NCBI GenBank assembly: GCA_034422735.1
Contig: DAOUJL010000033.1
Location: 17,769-81,768, forward strand
DNA length: 64,000 nucleotides
From: CATOSD01 sp034422735
GTDB lineage: Bacteria; Chloroflexota; Dehalococcoidia; Lucifugimonadales; CATOSD01
Reading direction: 5' to 3'
Shown: positions 1 through 8,412 of the stretch, piece by piece
Position numbering within the stretch: position 1 is the stretch's first letter
How the letters are laid out: each line of letters begins with the position of its first letter
The notes under the pieces: model-generated
Databases searched by the model: none
What the model saw: only the letters and a program-made list of their open reading frames with translations
Told to the model about the DNA's origin: nothing
Made by a program: the position numbers and the translations under genes

Positions 1-1202
1 TGCGCTGTGCTGAAGGCCATCCTGATGTGGTTGTCGTCGGAGTTCTTGCGGTCGCTGAAGAAGTTCGAACCCAGCGGGAACACCAGCCCCTCTTCCGATG
101 CTGCCTGCACCAGGTCCCGCGCCGACGCCCCAACGCACTCTACCCACAGGAAGAAGCCGCCCTCAGGCTTGCGAAACCTCACGTATGGCTCGCAGTACGC
201 GAGGAGCGACTCCGCCAGTATCTCGCACTTTTCGGCATAGATGGGCCTCATGTGTCGCACGTGCTCATCCAGGTCGCCCGAGGTCAAGTACCCTGTCAGC
301 GCCCACTGGATGAGCGGCGAGCCTCCCATGTCGAAGCGCACACGCGCCATTGCGTCGATGAAGTCCGGCCTCGCCTCCACCCAGCCGACGCGCAGCCCGG
401 TGGCGATGGTCTTGCTCAGGCTGCCCAGCCGCAGCACGCCCTCGCCCTGGGAGAGACTGTAGAGCGATGAGGGAGGTCCGTCATCGAATCCAAGCTCGGT
501 GTAGGCGGCATCCTCCAGCACCAGCACCCCGTGCCGCGCACACACCTCCAACAACTCCTCGCGCCGCCGCTGGGACAGCGTCACCCCGGTGGGATTGTGG
601 TAGTCGGCGACGGTGTAGAAGAGCTTGGGCGTCTTCCCAGCGGCCTTCACACGCTCAATGGTCTCGGCCAATGCTTCGACGGACACGCCTTCGTCTTCCA
701 TGGGGACTTCGGCTATCTCAGTCATGTACCCGCGCATCGATCTCACGCTGCCCGAGAAGCTGGGAGCCTCCGCGATGACCACGTCGCCCGGCTGGAGAAA
801 AGTCTTGGAAACGTTGTCTATCGCGCCCGAGCTGCCGTTGTGGACGATGATGTTGTCCTGTCCGATGGCGGCCCCTTCGATGCGGCTCTGCCGTTCGGCA
901 ATCGCCTCGCGCAGGCCCTCGTAGCCGTACCATCCGCCGTAGGTGAGCGTGGCAGACGGGTTGGCGTCGAGCGCGCTGCTCAGTGCCTCCCTGATGTACT
1001 CGACCGGGAGGGTGGGCGGGTCGGGGATTCCGGCCGCCAGGACGATGGGATCGGGGTGGTCGGTTGGCAGCCGCCACATCCTGCCCGAGTCGGAGGAGCT
1101 GCCCGCGCCTATTGTCCTGGCCGACTCGGATAGCAGGTCGTCCAGTTGGAACGGACCCATGCCTCGGCCGGGCGCCGCATTCTCCCTATCAGTCTCTGAC
1201 AT
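1..1202 (-). CDS. PLP-dependent aminotransferase, class I/II (3' end off window)
   Basis: Fold-type I aminotransferase of the 2-aminoadipate/MocR-catalytic-domain type. It should move an amino group between an amino acid and a 2-oxo acid in the cytoplasm; the substrate cannot be read from sequence. About 400 residues are visible, with ATG at 1200-1202, and the frame stays open to base 1. The family is usually 390-430 residues, so little is missing. The PLP-binding lysine is K264 in GSLSKTIATGLRVGW. Other family signatures are TYGGWYGYEGLREAI near the N-terminus, a YHNPTG motif and a C-terminal PEGGFFLWV. An extended -10 promoter lies upstream. The next gene on the same strand is a redox lipoprotein with no clear functional link. 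The family call is secure. Confidence 0.9.
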   Translation of the reverse strand, partial: MSETDRENAAPGRGMGPFQLDDLLSESARTIGAGSSSDSGRMWRLPTDHPDPIVLAAGIPDPPTLPVEYIREALSSALDANPSATLTYGGWYGYEGLREAIAERQSRIEGAAIGQDNIIVHNGSSGAIDNVSKTFLQPGDVVIAEAPSFSGSVRSMRGYMTEIAEVPMEDEGVSVEALAETIERVKAAGKTPKLFYTVADYHNPTGVTLSQRRREELLEVCARHGVLVLEDAAYTELGFDDGPPSSLYSLSQGEGVLRLGSLSKTIATGLRVGWVEARPDFIDAMARVRFDMGGSPLIQWALTGYLTSGDLDEHVRHMRPIYAEKCEILAESLLAYCEPYVRFRKPEGGFFLWVECVGASARDLVQAASEEGLVFPLGSNFFSDRKNSDDNHIRMAFSTA

Positions 1203-1263
1203 TCGCGTAGACCTCCGTAGTAGCCTGCGCGCGGACTAGTCTGAGTCCGGCGCTGTCCGCTCA

Positions 1264-1269
1264 ATTGTA
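1264..1269 (-). promoter_or_regulatory. Extended -10 promoter element for the aminotransferase
   Basis: On the minus strand TACAAT is preceded by TGC, giving the extended -10 form TGnTACAAT about 60 bases before the aminotransferase start. I see no convincing -35 at 17 bases, which is usual for extended -10 promoters. Confidence 0.5.
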
Positions 1270-1293
1270 GCACGCGATCCCGAGAGACATCGG

Positions 1294-2379
1294 CTAGCCT
1301 GAAATGTCTGCCAGCGCCTGCAGCACCTGCTGCGGAGAAGGCCTGTCGTAGGTGCTGCCCAGGTACTTCCACCTGATGACGCCGGAACTGTCGATTACGA
1401 ATGTGGATGGCCTGGCCAGATTGTTGTCCTGCGGGTTGAGCACGCCGTAGGCCTGCACAACGTCCTTCTCAGGGTTGTACAGAATCGGGAACGGCACGCC
1501 CGAATTTCTGGCCATGGCCTGGGCGTTGGACAGGTTGTCTACGCTTATCGCCACCACTATCGCGTTATGGTCCTTGATTGCGCTGTACTGGTTTGTCAAC
1601 TCGACGAGTTGCTGCTTGCAGAATGGTCACCAGTATGCACGATAGAAGACGATCACCAGGTTTCCCTGCCCCAGCCGCTCGTCTGTCGAGAACTCCCCGC
1701 CGTCGAATCTCGGCAGCGTAAACGACGGCGCCACCTGCCCAACCTCGGTGCCCGTCGCCGGCTCAGGCGCGACCGTCGCGGTTGGCGGAACTGCCGTGGC
1801 AGTGGGTGGCACCGCGGTGGCAGTGGGCGGGACGGCAGTGGCGGTCGGTTGCGCTGCGGCGGTGGCTGTTGGTGGCACGGACGTCGCGGTCGGCGGCGCC
1901 GCGGCGGTCGCAGTGGGCGGCGCCGCGGTGGCTGTCGGCGGTACTGCCGTAGCGGTGGGTGGCACCGCGGTGGCAGTCGGTTCCGGAGTCTCGGTCGGCT
2001 GCACCACGGGGATGGTCGTTGGTACGGGCGCCGGAGTCAGTGTCGCCTGGGACGCGGCAGTTTCCACCGGCCACCGTGTGGGCGTCGGCTCCAGCGCGGA
2101 ACGCGGCTGAGCGGTCCCTCTTGGTTGAGCGGGTACCGCCGGCTGTGGCGTGGGTAAGGCCGGCGCCTGTGTGGCGGCAGGCGGCGCTGTCGTCGCCTGG
2201 GGAACTGTTACGGCGGTATGCGTTGGCTCCGCCGCGGCGCCGGATGCTCCTGCTTCCTGATCGCCGCCGGTGGAAGACTCACCGCACGCGAGCAGGCCGT
2301 ACGACAGCAACAGGACGGCCGACAATACGACAGTCAGCCTGAATCCACTCAGCTTCAATTTACTTCTCTCCAACTTCAC
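1294..2379 (-). CDS. Peroxiredoxin-like selenolipoprotein (in-frame TGA read as Sec)
   Basis: GTG start at 2379; 361 residues if the TGA at 1627-1629 is read as selenocysteine. Residues 1-32 are a lipoprotein signal ending LLAC (lipidated C32). A long Pro/Thr/Ala linker with repeated PPTATA units runs to about residue 205, followed by an AhpC/TSA or thioredoxin-like domain (APSFTLPRFDGGEF, then VIVFYRAYW). The TGA falls where the family has the first Cys of CxxC: FYRAYW-U-PFCKQQL, so the site is U251xxC254. The same frame continues for 110 codons of typical fold (AIVVAISVDN, FPILYNPEKDVVQAYGV, PSTFVIDSSGVIRWKYLG) to a stop at 1294. A SECIS-like hairpin follows the TGA at the correct distance. 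The protein is likely an extracytoplasmic thiol/peroxide reductase on a lipid anchor. No sel genes are in the window. The alternative, a nonsense mutation, is less likely because only the catalytic Cys codon is changed. Confidence 0.85.
1597..1611 (-). promoter_or_regulatory. Bacterial SECIS hairpin
   Basis: Fifteen bases after the in-frame TGA (1627-1629) the minus strand reads CAACTC-GTC-GAGTTG, a perfect 6-bp stem with a three-base loop beginning with G. There are 21 bases between the UGA and the loop G. Known bacterial SECIS elements have a small apical loop with an early G about 16-37 bases after the UGA, so size, spacing and loop base all fit SelB recognition. Confidence 0.75.
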
Positions 2380-2490
2380 CAGCCAGAAGCCCGCGAGGGG
2401 AACAGCTTATGATGGACTCCAAAGCACTTGACCCGCGCGGTCACATAAACTTACACTGAAATCACTCGCCACTTAGGACGTGACTACGCC

Positions 2491-3891
2491 ATGAAGCGAG
2501 CGAATCCCTCTCCGTCGCTGTTCGCCGATCTATATCAACTCACCATGGCGCAGGCCCTTTGGCAAAGCGGGACCACGGCTGAAGGCACGTTCAGTCTGTA
2601 CTTTCGCAAGCACCTGCCGGGCAGGGCCTTCTACGTCTTCGCCGGCCTCCAGCAAGCCTTGGAGCATCTCGAGCGGCTTTCGTTCGAGGCTGAAGATATT
2701 GCATACCTACGTTCAACCGGCCTCTTCGACGACGATTTCCTCGACTACCTGGGATTGCTCAGATTCACCGGAAGAGTCAGGGCCGTTCCAGAGGGTACGA
2801 TTGTGTTCGCCGGTGAGCCGGTCATCGAGGTTTCCGCGCCCATAGTGGAAGCGCAAATCCCCGAGACTTTTCTCGTCAACTGCATCAACTCCAACACGCT
2901 GTTCGCCTCTAAGGCCGCCCGCGTCGTCTACGCCGCCCGCGGCCGAAACGTCTATGACTTTGCCGCACGCCGCACTCACGGGCTTGACGCCGCCGACAAG
3001 TTTGCGCGCGTGAGCTACATGGTGGGGTTCGACGGCACCAGTAACCTCGTCGCGGGCGCCCGCCACGGCATCCCGGTCGTTGGCACCATGGCCCATTCGT
3101 TCGTTTCCGCGTTCGACGACGAGACCGAAGCATTTCGCAGCTACGCCCGCTCTTTTCCGGCCGCGAGTACCCTGCTTGTTGACACCTATGATACCCTAAA
3201 TGGGACTCTGAGGGCCATACAGGTTGCCCGGGAGATGCGCTTGGACGGCCAGGAACTCCGCGCTATACGGCTGGACAGCGGCGACCTCGCCGACCTCGCC
3301 GTGGAGTGCCGGGCACTTCTGAATCGCGATGGGTTCGGAGGCGTCAGAATAATCGCCAGTGGCGCGCTCGACGAATACTCGATTGACGAACTGCTTAGAG
3401 CCAGCGCGCCCATCGACGGTTTTGGGGTCGGCACGAAAGCGGGCGTATCGGAGGACGCGCCCTGGGCAGACTCCGTCTACAAACTCGTGGCCTACGGTGG
3501 CAGACTCACGATGAAGCTCAGCGACGACAAGGAAACAATTCCAGGCTCTAAGCAAGTCTACCGCTACTACGGCAGGGCGGGGCAGCCCCTCCGCGATATC
3601 ATGACTACTGCCACCGAGCCCCGTCCTTCACCCGGTGCGCGGCCCATGCTGACGGAAGTGATGAGAAACGGCAAGATTACTGTCGACCTGCCGGAATTGG
3701 GAGAGTTGCGAGACAGGTTCGGCTCGGAGTTCGTACAACTCGACCGGCGCTACAAGAGGCTGCGTACCTCGCCGGATTCCTACGAGGTGGCGGTCAGTAA
3801 GGAACTGTCTGGCCTGCAGGCCAGCGCTGCCACCATGTTCCGCAAGCGGAGCGACGTGGTCGTCGACGAATCTCTGTCGGAAAGATCCTGA
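2491..3891 (+). CDS. pncB: Nicotinate phosphoribosyltransferase
   Basis: Makes nicotinate mononucleotide from nicotinate and PRPP in the Preiss-Handler NAD salvage route (cytoplasmic). The 466 residues begin SLFADLYQLTMAQALWQSG, the standard N-terminus of the family. Also present are the substrate-binding DFAARRTHG segment, FDGTSNLVAGARHGIPVVG, GTMAHSFV and RLDSGDL, which line the phosphoribosyl site. Length fits the long bacterial type. It is the first gene of a plus-strand run and overlaps the next gene by one base (TGATG), so the two are co-transcribed. No NAD-related partner is nearby. The family call is secure. Confidence 0.95.
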   Translation: MKRANPSPSLFADLYQLTMAQALWQSGTTAEGTFSLYFRKHLPGRAFYVFAGLQQALEHLERLSFEAEDIAYLRSTGLFDDDFLDYLGLLRFTGRVRAVPEGTIVFAGEPVIEVSAPIVEAQIPETFLVNCINSNTLFASKAARVVYAARGRNVYDFAARRTHGLDAADKFARVSYMVGFDGTSNLVAGARHGIPVVGTMAHSFVSAFDDETEAFRSYARSFPAASTLLVDTYDTLNGTLRAIQVAREMRLDGQELRAIRLDSGDLADLAVECRALLNRDGFGGVRIIASGALDEYSIDELLRASAPIDGFGVGTKAGVSEDAPWADSVYKLVAYGGRLTMKLSDDKETIPGSKQVYRYYGRAGQPLRDIMTTATEPRPSPGARPMLTEVMRNGKITVDLPELGELRDRFGSEFVQLDRRYKRLRTSPDSYEVAVSKELSGLQASAATMFRKRSDVVVDESLSERS

Positions 3892-4460
3892 TGGCGCGCC
3901 TTCCATACATCGGCAGGAACGACCTTCCCGACGATAAGCGTCCGATCTTCGACCGGATCGCCGAGCGTCGTAGCGGCCCTGAATCCGGCGGAGCACTGCC
4001 CCACTCGTTCGCGCTTTTGCTCAACAGCCCCGATGCCGCGGAGGCAGTAGGCGCGCTTGGCGAGTACGTGCGATGGGGAAGTCCCTTGGACCCCGCCGCG
4101 AGAGAGATCGCCATTCTGGCCGCCGCGATGGAGATGGGCAGCGAATACGTGTGGCAACACCACGAGCCTGTCGCCCGCCGCGAGGGCGTGCGCGAGGAGA
4201 CCATCGAGGCCATCCGCTCCGGCAGGGCGCCGATGGGCCTGCCCGCCAAGGAGGGTGTGTTCGCCCAGGCGGCACGCGAGATCGTTCGCAACGGCACGCT
4301 GACCGATCGTACCTTTCAGGCTATTCATCACCTGCTGGGCGCGGCCCTCACCGTCGATCTGGTCGTCGCGGTAAGCTACTACGTCATGCTGGCGAGGGCG
4401 CTAGGCTCCCTCGGCATCGACCTCGAAGACGGGCTCCGGTCCACGCCTGGCCTTCCGTAG
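3891..4460 (+). CDS. Carboxymuconolactone decarboxylase (AhpD-like) family protein
   Basis: A 189-residue all-helical protein of the CMD/AhpD superfamily: the core LDPAAREIAILAAAMEMGSEYVWQHHEP followed by AREIVRNGTLTDRTFQAIHHLLG matches the family's core helices. The redox CxxC of true AhpD is absent (SEYVWQHH replaces it). It is therefore not an alkylhydroperoxidase partner but one of the acid/base hydrolase- or decarboxylase-like members seen beside catabolic genes. The start overlaps the pncB stop by one base, and a CaiB gene follows 37 bases on. A role with the downstream CoA transferases in breakdown of a cyclic or lactone compound is inference. Confidence 0.8.
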   Translation: MARLPYIGRNDLPDDKRPIFDRIAERRSGPESGGALPHSFALLLNSPDAAEAVGALGEYVRWGSPLDPAAREIAILAAAMEMGSEYVWQHHEPVARREGVREETIEAIRSGRAPMGLPAKEGVFAQAAREIVRNGTLTDRTFQAIHHLLGAALTVDLVVAVSYYVMLARALGSLGIDLEDGLRSTPGLP

Positions 4461-4497
4461 CGGCTCGCCGCGGCAGTTTCGAAAGCAGGAGACGCTG

Positions 4498-5709
4498 ATG
4501 GCCGAGGGCGCCCTCTCGGACGTGAAGGTTCTGGACTTCACCCACATGATCGCCGGCCCGTATTGCACCAAGCTGATGGCGGACTACGGCGCGGACGTTA
4601 TCAAGGTCGAACGTCCCGACGGCGGGGATGGGACGAGAAGGCTTGGCCCGTTTCCCGGCGACGAGCCGCACCACGAGCGCAGTGGGCTGTTCCTTCACCT
4701 CAACACCAACAAGCGGGGCGTCTCTCTCGACCTCAAGACCTCCGACGGCAACCGCATCGCACGCCGGATGGCGGCGGACACCGACGTCGTGGTCGAGAGC
4801 TTCCGCCCCGGCGTCATGGCGAGCCTCGGCCTGGACTACGCCACCCTCAGTGCCGACAACCCGGCACTGGTGTACACCTCAATCTCGAACTTCGGACAGA
4901 CGGGGCCTTACCGTGACTTCAACGCGTCCGAGATCGTCCTGTACGGTATGGGCGGCGAGATGTACTCCTCGGGTCTCGAAGACAGGGAGCCGATCAAGCT
5001 AGGCGGCACAATGGTCCAGTACCAAGCCGGCGCGGCAGCAGCCGTCGCGACGATGGGCGCACTGTTCGCCGCCCAGGCTTCGGGCCAGGGTCAGCACGTC
5101 GACGTCTCGATCATGGAGACCCAGGTCGGCTCGATAGACCGCCGCATGAGCACGCTGATCGCCTACCAGTACACCGGCGAGATAAGCAAGAGGATCCCTT
5201 TCGGCGTCATGGGCTATCCCATCGGCGTCTACCCGTGCGCCGACGGCTATGTGGAGCTTACCGGCGGCATCGTCTACTTCGACAGGGTAATCGAGATGCT
5301 GGGCAGACCCGCCATGTTCGACGATCCCAAGTGGCACGCCCCGGAGGCGCAGACCGACCCGGACCTGAGAGAGGAGTTTGACGAGTTCTTCATCCCGTGG
5401 TGTCTGGAGCGCACCAAGTACGAGATATGGTGCGCCGCCCAGGATGCGCGTGTGCTCAGCGGCCCTATCAACACGATGGAGGACCTCGCGGGCGACCCCA
5501 ATTTCAACGAAAGGGGCGCATTCGCCGAGTTCGACCACCCCAGCGCGGGCCGGCTTGCCTATCCCGGTCGACCCTTCGTCATGGAGCGGACGCCCTGGGC
5601 CGCGCGCATGGCCGCGCCGCTGCTGGGCCAGCACAACGCCGACGTGTTCGGCGAATTGGGATACGACCGCGCCGCGCTGGTTCGGCTGCGCGAAACGGGC
5701 GCAATCTAG
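4498..5709 (+). CDS. CaiB/BaiF family (class III) CoA transferase
   Basis: Class III CoA transferases move CoA from an acyl-CoA to a free acid in carnitine, bile acid, oxalate and aromatic degradation. The 403 residues start VKVLDFTHMIAGPYCTKLMADYGADVIKVE, the standard N-terminus. VVVESFRPGVM and the catalytic stretch GQHVDVSIMETQ follow; D202 corresponds to the aspartate that forms the acyl anhydride. A purine-rich SD (GCAGGAGAC) precedes the ATG. Eleven bases separate it from a second CaiB gene, so the pair probably forms one transcript and perhaps a heteromer. The substrate is unknown. Confidence 0.92.
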   Translation: MAEGALSDVKVLDFTHMIAGPYCTKLMADYGADVIKVERPDGGDGTRRLGPFPGDEPHHERSGLFLHLNTNKRGVSLDLKTSDGNRIARRMAADTDVVVESFRPGVMASLGLDYATLSADNPALVYTSISNFGQTGPYRDFNASEIVLYGMGGEMYSSGLEDREPIKLGGTMVQYQAGAAAAVATMGALFAAQASGQGQHVDVSIMETQVGSIDRRMSTLIAYQYTGEISKRIPFGVMGYPIGVYPCADGYVELTGGIVYFDRVIEMLGRPAMFDDPKWHAPEAQTDPDLREEFDEFFIPWCLERTKYEIWCAAQDARVLSGPINTMEDLAGDPNFNERGAFAEFDHPSAGRLAYPGRPFVMERTPWAARMAAPLLGQHNADVFGELGYDRAALVRLRETGAI

Positions 5710-5720
5710 GGGCGCCGCCT

Positions 5721-7007
5721 ATGCCTGGACTGCCACTGGCAGGCGTTCGAGTACTGGACATGACGGTCGTATGGGCCGGCACGTACTGCGCGACGCTGCT
5801 CGCCGACCTCGGAGCCGAGGTCATTCGCGTCGAGTCGACCAGGCACCCCGCCCCTCTCACCAGGGGCGCGATGGCCCACCCGACTGAGGAACTGGTAAAG
5901 GACTCGCCTCCGATGTTCGGCGGTATGCCCGGCCGCGTGCCGGGACGCCGCCCCTGGAATCGCTTTCCCGTCTTCAACGCCCACGGCCGCAACAAGCTGA
6001 GCATGACGGTGGACCTGCTCAAATCGAGCGGCAAAGAGATCTTCAACAGCCTCGTCCGGATCAGCGACGTATTCGTCGAAAACAACGTGACTGAGACGAT
6101 GGACAAGCTCGGTATCTCCTACGAGGGACTGCGGGAACTGCGCGCGGACATTGTCACGCTCAGGATGCCCGCGTACGGCAGCACCGGGCGCTACAGGAAC
6201 TTCCGCTCGCTAGGCATTCACATGGAGGGCACGGTAGGACATTCCCTGCTGCGCGGTTACGCCGACATGGACCCCTCCGCCAACACCCAGGTGTACGTCG
6301 CCGACGCCGCAGCGGGCGCGCAGGGCGCCTTCGCCGTGCTCACAGCCTTGCACCACCGCCGGCGCACGGGCGAGGGACAGCTAATCGAGCTGGCGCAGGC
6401 CGAGAACGTCGCCCCATTCCTGGGCCAGTTCTTCATGGACTACTCGATGAACAGTCGCAGCGGTTCCACTATCGGGAATCGCCACCCTTACGCCATTCAG
6501 GGCTGCTACCCGTGCAAGGGCGAAGACCGCTGGGTTACGATCACCATTTTCGACGACGCCGACTGGGCCGCCTTTCGCGCGGCAATCGGATCGCCGGAGT
6601 GGGCGGAAGACCCGCGCTTCGACACCCAGCACGGTCGTTACCAAGCCCACGACGAGCTCGACACGCGCATAGCGGAGTGGACGAGTGAGCGCGTCCACTA
6701 CGAAGCCATGAACACCCTCCAACAGGCGGGCGTGGCCGCTGGCGCGGTGATGGACCAGGCCGACGCCTACTCCGATCCGCACCTCGCGGAGCGCGGCGCC
6801 TTCGAAGAGGCGTACCAGGAAGACGTGGGCACACACCTGTACCCCGGCGCTCCGTACAAGTTGTCCCGGACTCCCCTCCGGATCCGGCGCGGGCCGGTGC
6901 GGCTGGGTGAGGACAACGAGTACGTCTACAAGCAGCTACTCAACATCCCGAACGAGCGGTACGCCGAACTCGAACGCGAAGGCCACATCGGCATGGACTA
7001 CGAGTAG
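5721..7007 (+). CDS. CaiB/BaiF family CoA transferase, second copy
   Basis: A 428-residue class III CoA transferase beginning LAGVRVLDMTVVWAGTYCATLLADLGAEVIRVE. The frame is open from further upstream, but ATG 5721 is chosen because the family's N-terminus starts there and the earlier frame overlaps the first CaiB gene. It has the longer N-terminal insert between strands (residues about 40-80) of some subfamilies. The catalytic position reads GQLIELAQAE: the usual Asp is Glu (E223). It ends 10 bases before the convergent amidohydrolase. With the preceding gene it could form a two-gene CoA-transfer module. Confidence 0.88.
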   Translation: MPGLPLAGVRVLDMTVVWAGTYCATLLADLGAEVIRVESTRHPAPLTRGAMAHPTEELVKDSPPMFGGMPGRVPGRRPWNRFPVFNAHGRNKLSMTVDLLKSSGKEIFNSLVRISDVFVENNVTETMDKLGISYEGLRELRADIVTLRMPAYGSTGRYRNFRSLGIHMEGTVGHSLLRGYADMDPSANTQVYVADAAAGAQGAFAVLTALHHRRRTGEGQLIELAQAENVAPFLGQFFMDYSMNSRSGSTIGNRHPYAIQGCYPCKGEDRWVTITIFDDADWAAFRAAIGSPEWAEDPRFDTQHGRYQAHDELDTRIAEWTSERVHYEAMNTLQQAGVAAGAVMDQADAYSDPHLAERGAFEEAYQEDVGTHLYPGAPYKLSRTPLRIRRGPVRLGEDNEYVYKQLLNIPNERYAELEREGHIGMDYE

Positions 7008-7017
7008 GAGTGGTAGC

Positions 7018-8397
7018 CTACACCACCGGCCAGCGCGGCGCATAGGACACCCCGGTGCGTTCCATCAGCCCGGCGCCGATCCGCTGGACCCGCTGAATCA
7101 GCTCCCACTCGTCCACGAACAGCGCCTTGTGGTTCTCCACCACGACTCGACCGTCCACGATCACCGTGTGAACGCTGCGTCCGTCTGCGCTGTAGACCAG
7201 GTTGTTCACAGGATTGAAGAGCGTGCGCCATTCCGGTCGGCGCGTGTCGAACAGCACCAGGTCGGCCTTCTTCCCAACCTCGATGGACCCGGTGTCGGCG
7301 CCCAGCCCCATCGCCCGCGCCGACCCCAGCGTCGCCAACTCCACCGCGGTCTCCGCCGGCACCATCGCCACATCCTGCCTGCCGTCCTTGTACAGCACGG
7401 CGGCCAGGTACATCGAGCGCATAGTTTCCAGCAGGTTCGAGTTATTGCCTGCGTCGGTCCCCAACCCTACGGTTATGCCCCTCTCCAGCATCTCCGGCAG
7501 TTTCGCGGTGCGCGTCATGCCGGACCCGCCCTTGATTGCAGCGGTGGGGCACATCACAATGCTCGCTCCGCTCCGAGCGATGCTGTCCAACTCCGCGTCG
7601 TCCAGGCCGAGCCCGTGCGCCAGCGTAACGTTGTCTCCCAGTACACCCAATCGCTCCAGCCGCTCCGTCGGCGTCACACCACGCGCCGAAATCGAGGCCG
7701 CTCTTGCGTCCGGCCCCGTGCTGTGGTGCAGCGTCAGCCCAGTCTGCCGGTCGTCGGCGAGCCGTTTCGCGGCAGTAAGCAGCTCGTCTGAGGCGTATTC
7801 CGCCGAGAACGGCATGGCCCACGCCCGCACGCGGCCGTCCAGGGCGCCGTCGAACTCCTCCACCGCCGAACGCATCACGCCCTCGGCCTCAGACGTGGAG
7901 TACACCGGCACGTTCAGCGGATTGGGCATATCGGTGACCTGCGCCCCCACTACGATGCGGCAGCCCGACTCCTCGTAGGCCCTCATGCAGGCGTCCACGT
8001 GCTTGGTGCTGCCGGGGTCGAGAAGAGTGGTCGTGCCGTACTTGAGAAGCTCGGTGATGGCCAGCAGCGACGTGTAGTACTCCTCCTCGGGAGTCATCGC
8101 CGATTGCAGCCGGAACACGTTGGGAAGATACGCACGGCCCAGGTCGTCCGGGAAGATGCCCCGCGTGGCGTGGGCGTAGCTGATGTGCATGTGGCCGTTG
8201 CCGAACCCCGGCGTAATCACCATCTCGCTGGCGTCGATGGTGCGGTCGGCGTGGACGCCCCGCAGGTCGGCGCTCTTGCCCACGCGAGAGATGCGGCTCC
8301 CCTCCACCACGATTGCGCCGTCGGCCACGATCCGCCGCTCGGCGTCGAGCGTCAGGACAAACCGGGCGTTGTCTATCTTGAGAGTTGGCTCAGACAA
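7018..8397 (-). CDS. Amidohydrolase, TRZ/ATZ (SAH/cytosine deaminase-like) family
   Basis: Metal-dependent hydrolase of 459 residues. A small composite beta domain (residues 1-60) leads into a TIM barrel. Metal ligands are visible: H69/H71 in GNGHMHIS, H224 or H225 in LTLHHSTG, H261 in LAHGLGLDD and D315 in LGTDAGNNSN. Family members that remove amino or chloro groups from heterocycles usually have HxxE after the third ligand; here the stretch is HHSTG, so the general-acid Glu looks absent or displaced. The C-terminus (KKADLVLFDTRRPEW) is typical. It shares orientation with gltD (15 bases away) and may be read through from the gltB promoter. The substrate is unknown. Confidence 0.85.
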   Translation of the reverse strand: MSEPTLKIDNARFVLTLDAERRIVADGAIVVEGSRISRVGKSADLRGVHADRTIDASEMVITPGFGNGHMHISYAHATRGIFPDDLGRAYLPNVFRLQSAMTPEEEYYTSLLAITELLKYGTTTLLDPGSTKHVDACMRAYEESGCRIVVGAQVTDMPNPLNVPVYSTSEAEGVMRSAVEEFDGALDGRVRAWAMPFSAEYASDELLTAAKRLADDRQTGLTLHHSTGPDARAASISARGVTPTERLERLGVLGDNVTLAHGLGLDDAELDSIARSGASIVMCPTAAIKGGSGMTRTAKLPEMLERGITVGLGTDAGNNSNLLETMRSMYLAAVLYKDGRQDVAMVPAETAVELATLGSARAMGLGADTGSIEVGKKADLVLFDTRRPEWRTLFNPVNNLVYSADGRSVHTVIVDGRVVVENHKALFVDEWELIQRVQRIGAGLMERTGVSYAPRWPVV

Positions 8398-8412
8398 GGC
8401 GCCACCTCCGAG

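Noticed and set aside
1627..1629. TGA as a nonsense mutation making the lipoprotein a pseudogene
   Set aside because: The codon matches the catalytic Cys, the downstream frame is intact and a SECIS hairpin is present. Sec is the simpler reading, though not proved.
1748..2110. Plus-strand frame rich in GGTAVAV repeats
   Set aside because: It is the antisense of the PPTATA linker, so repeats appear in all frames; the linker is explained by the lipoprotein.
5397..5720. N-terminal extension of the second CaiB gene
   Set aside because: The upstream part overlaps the first CaiB gene in another frame and does not match the family; the start is set at 5721.
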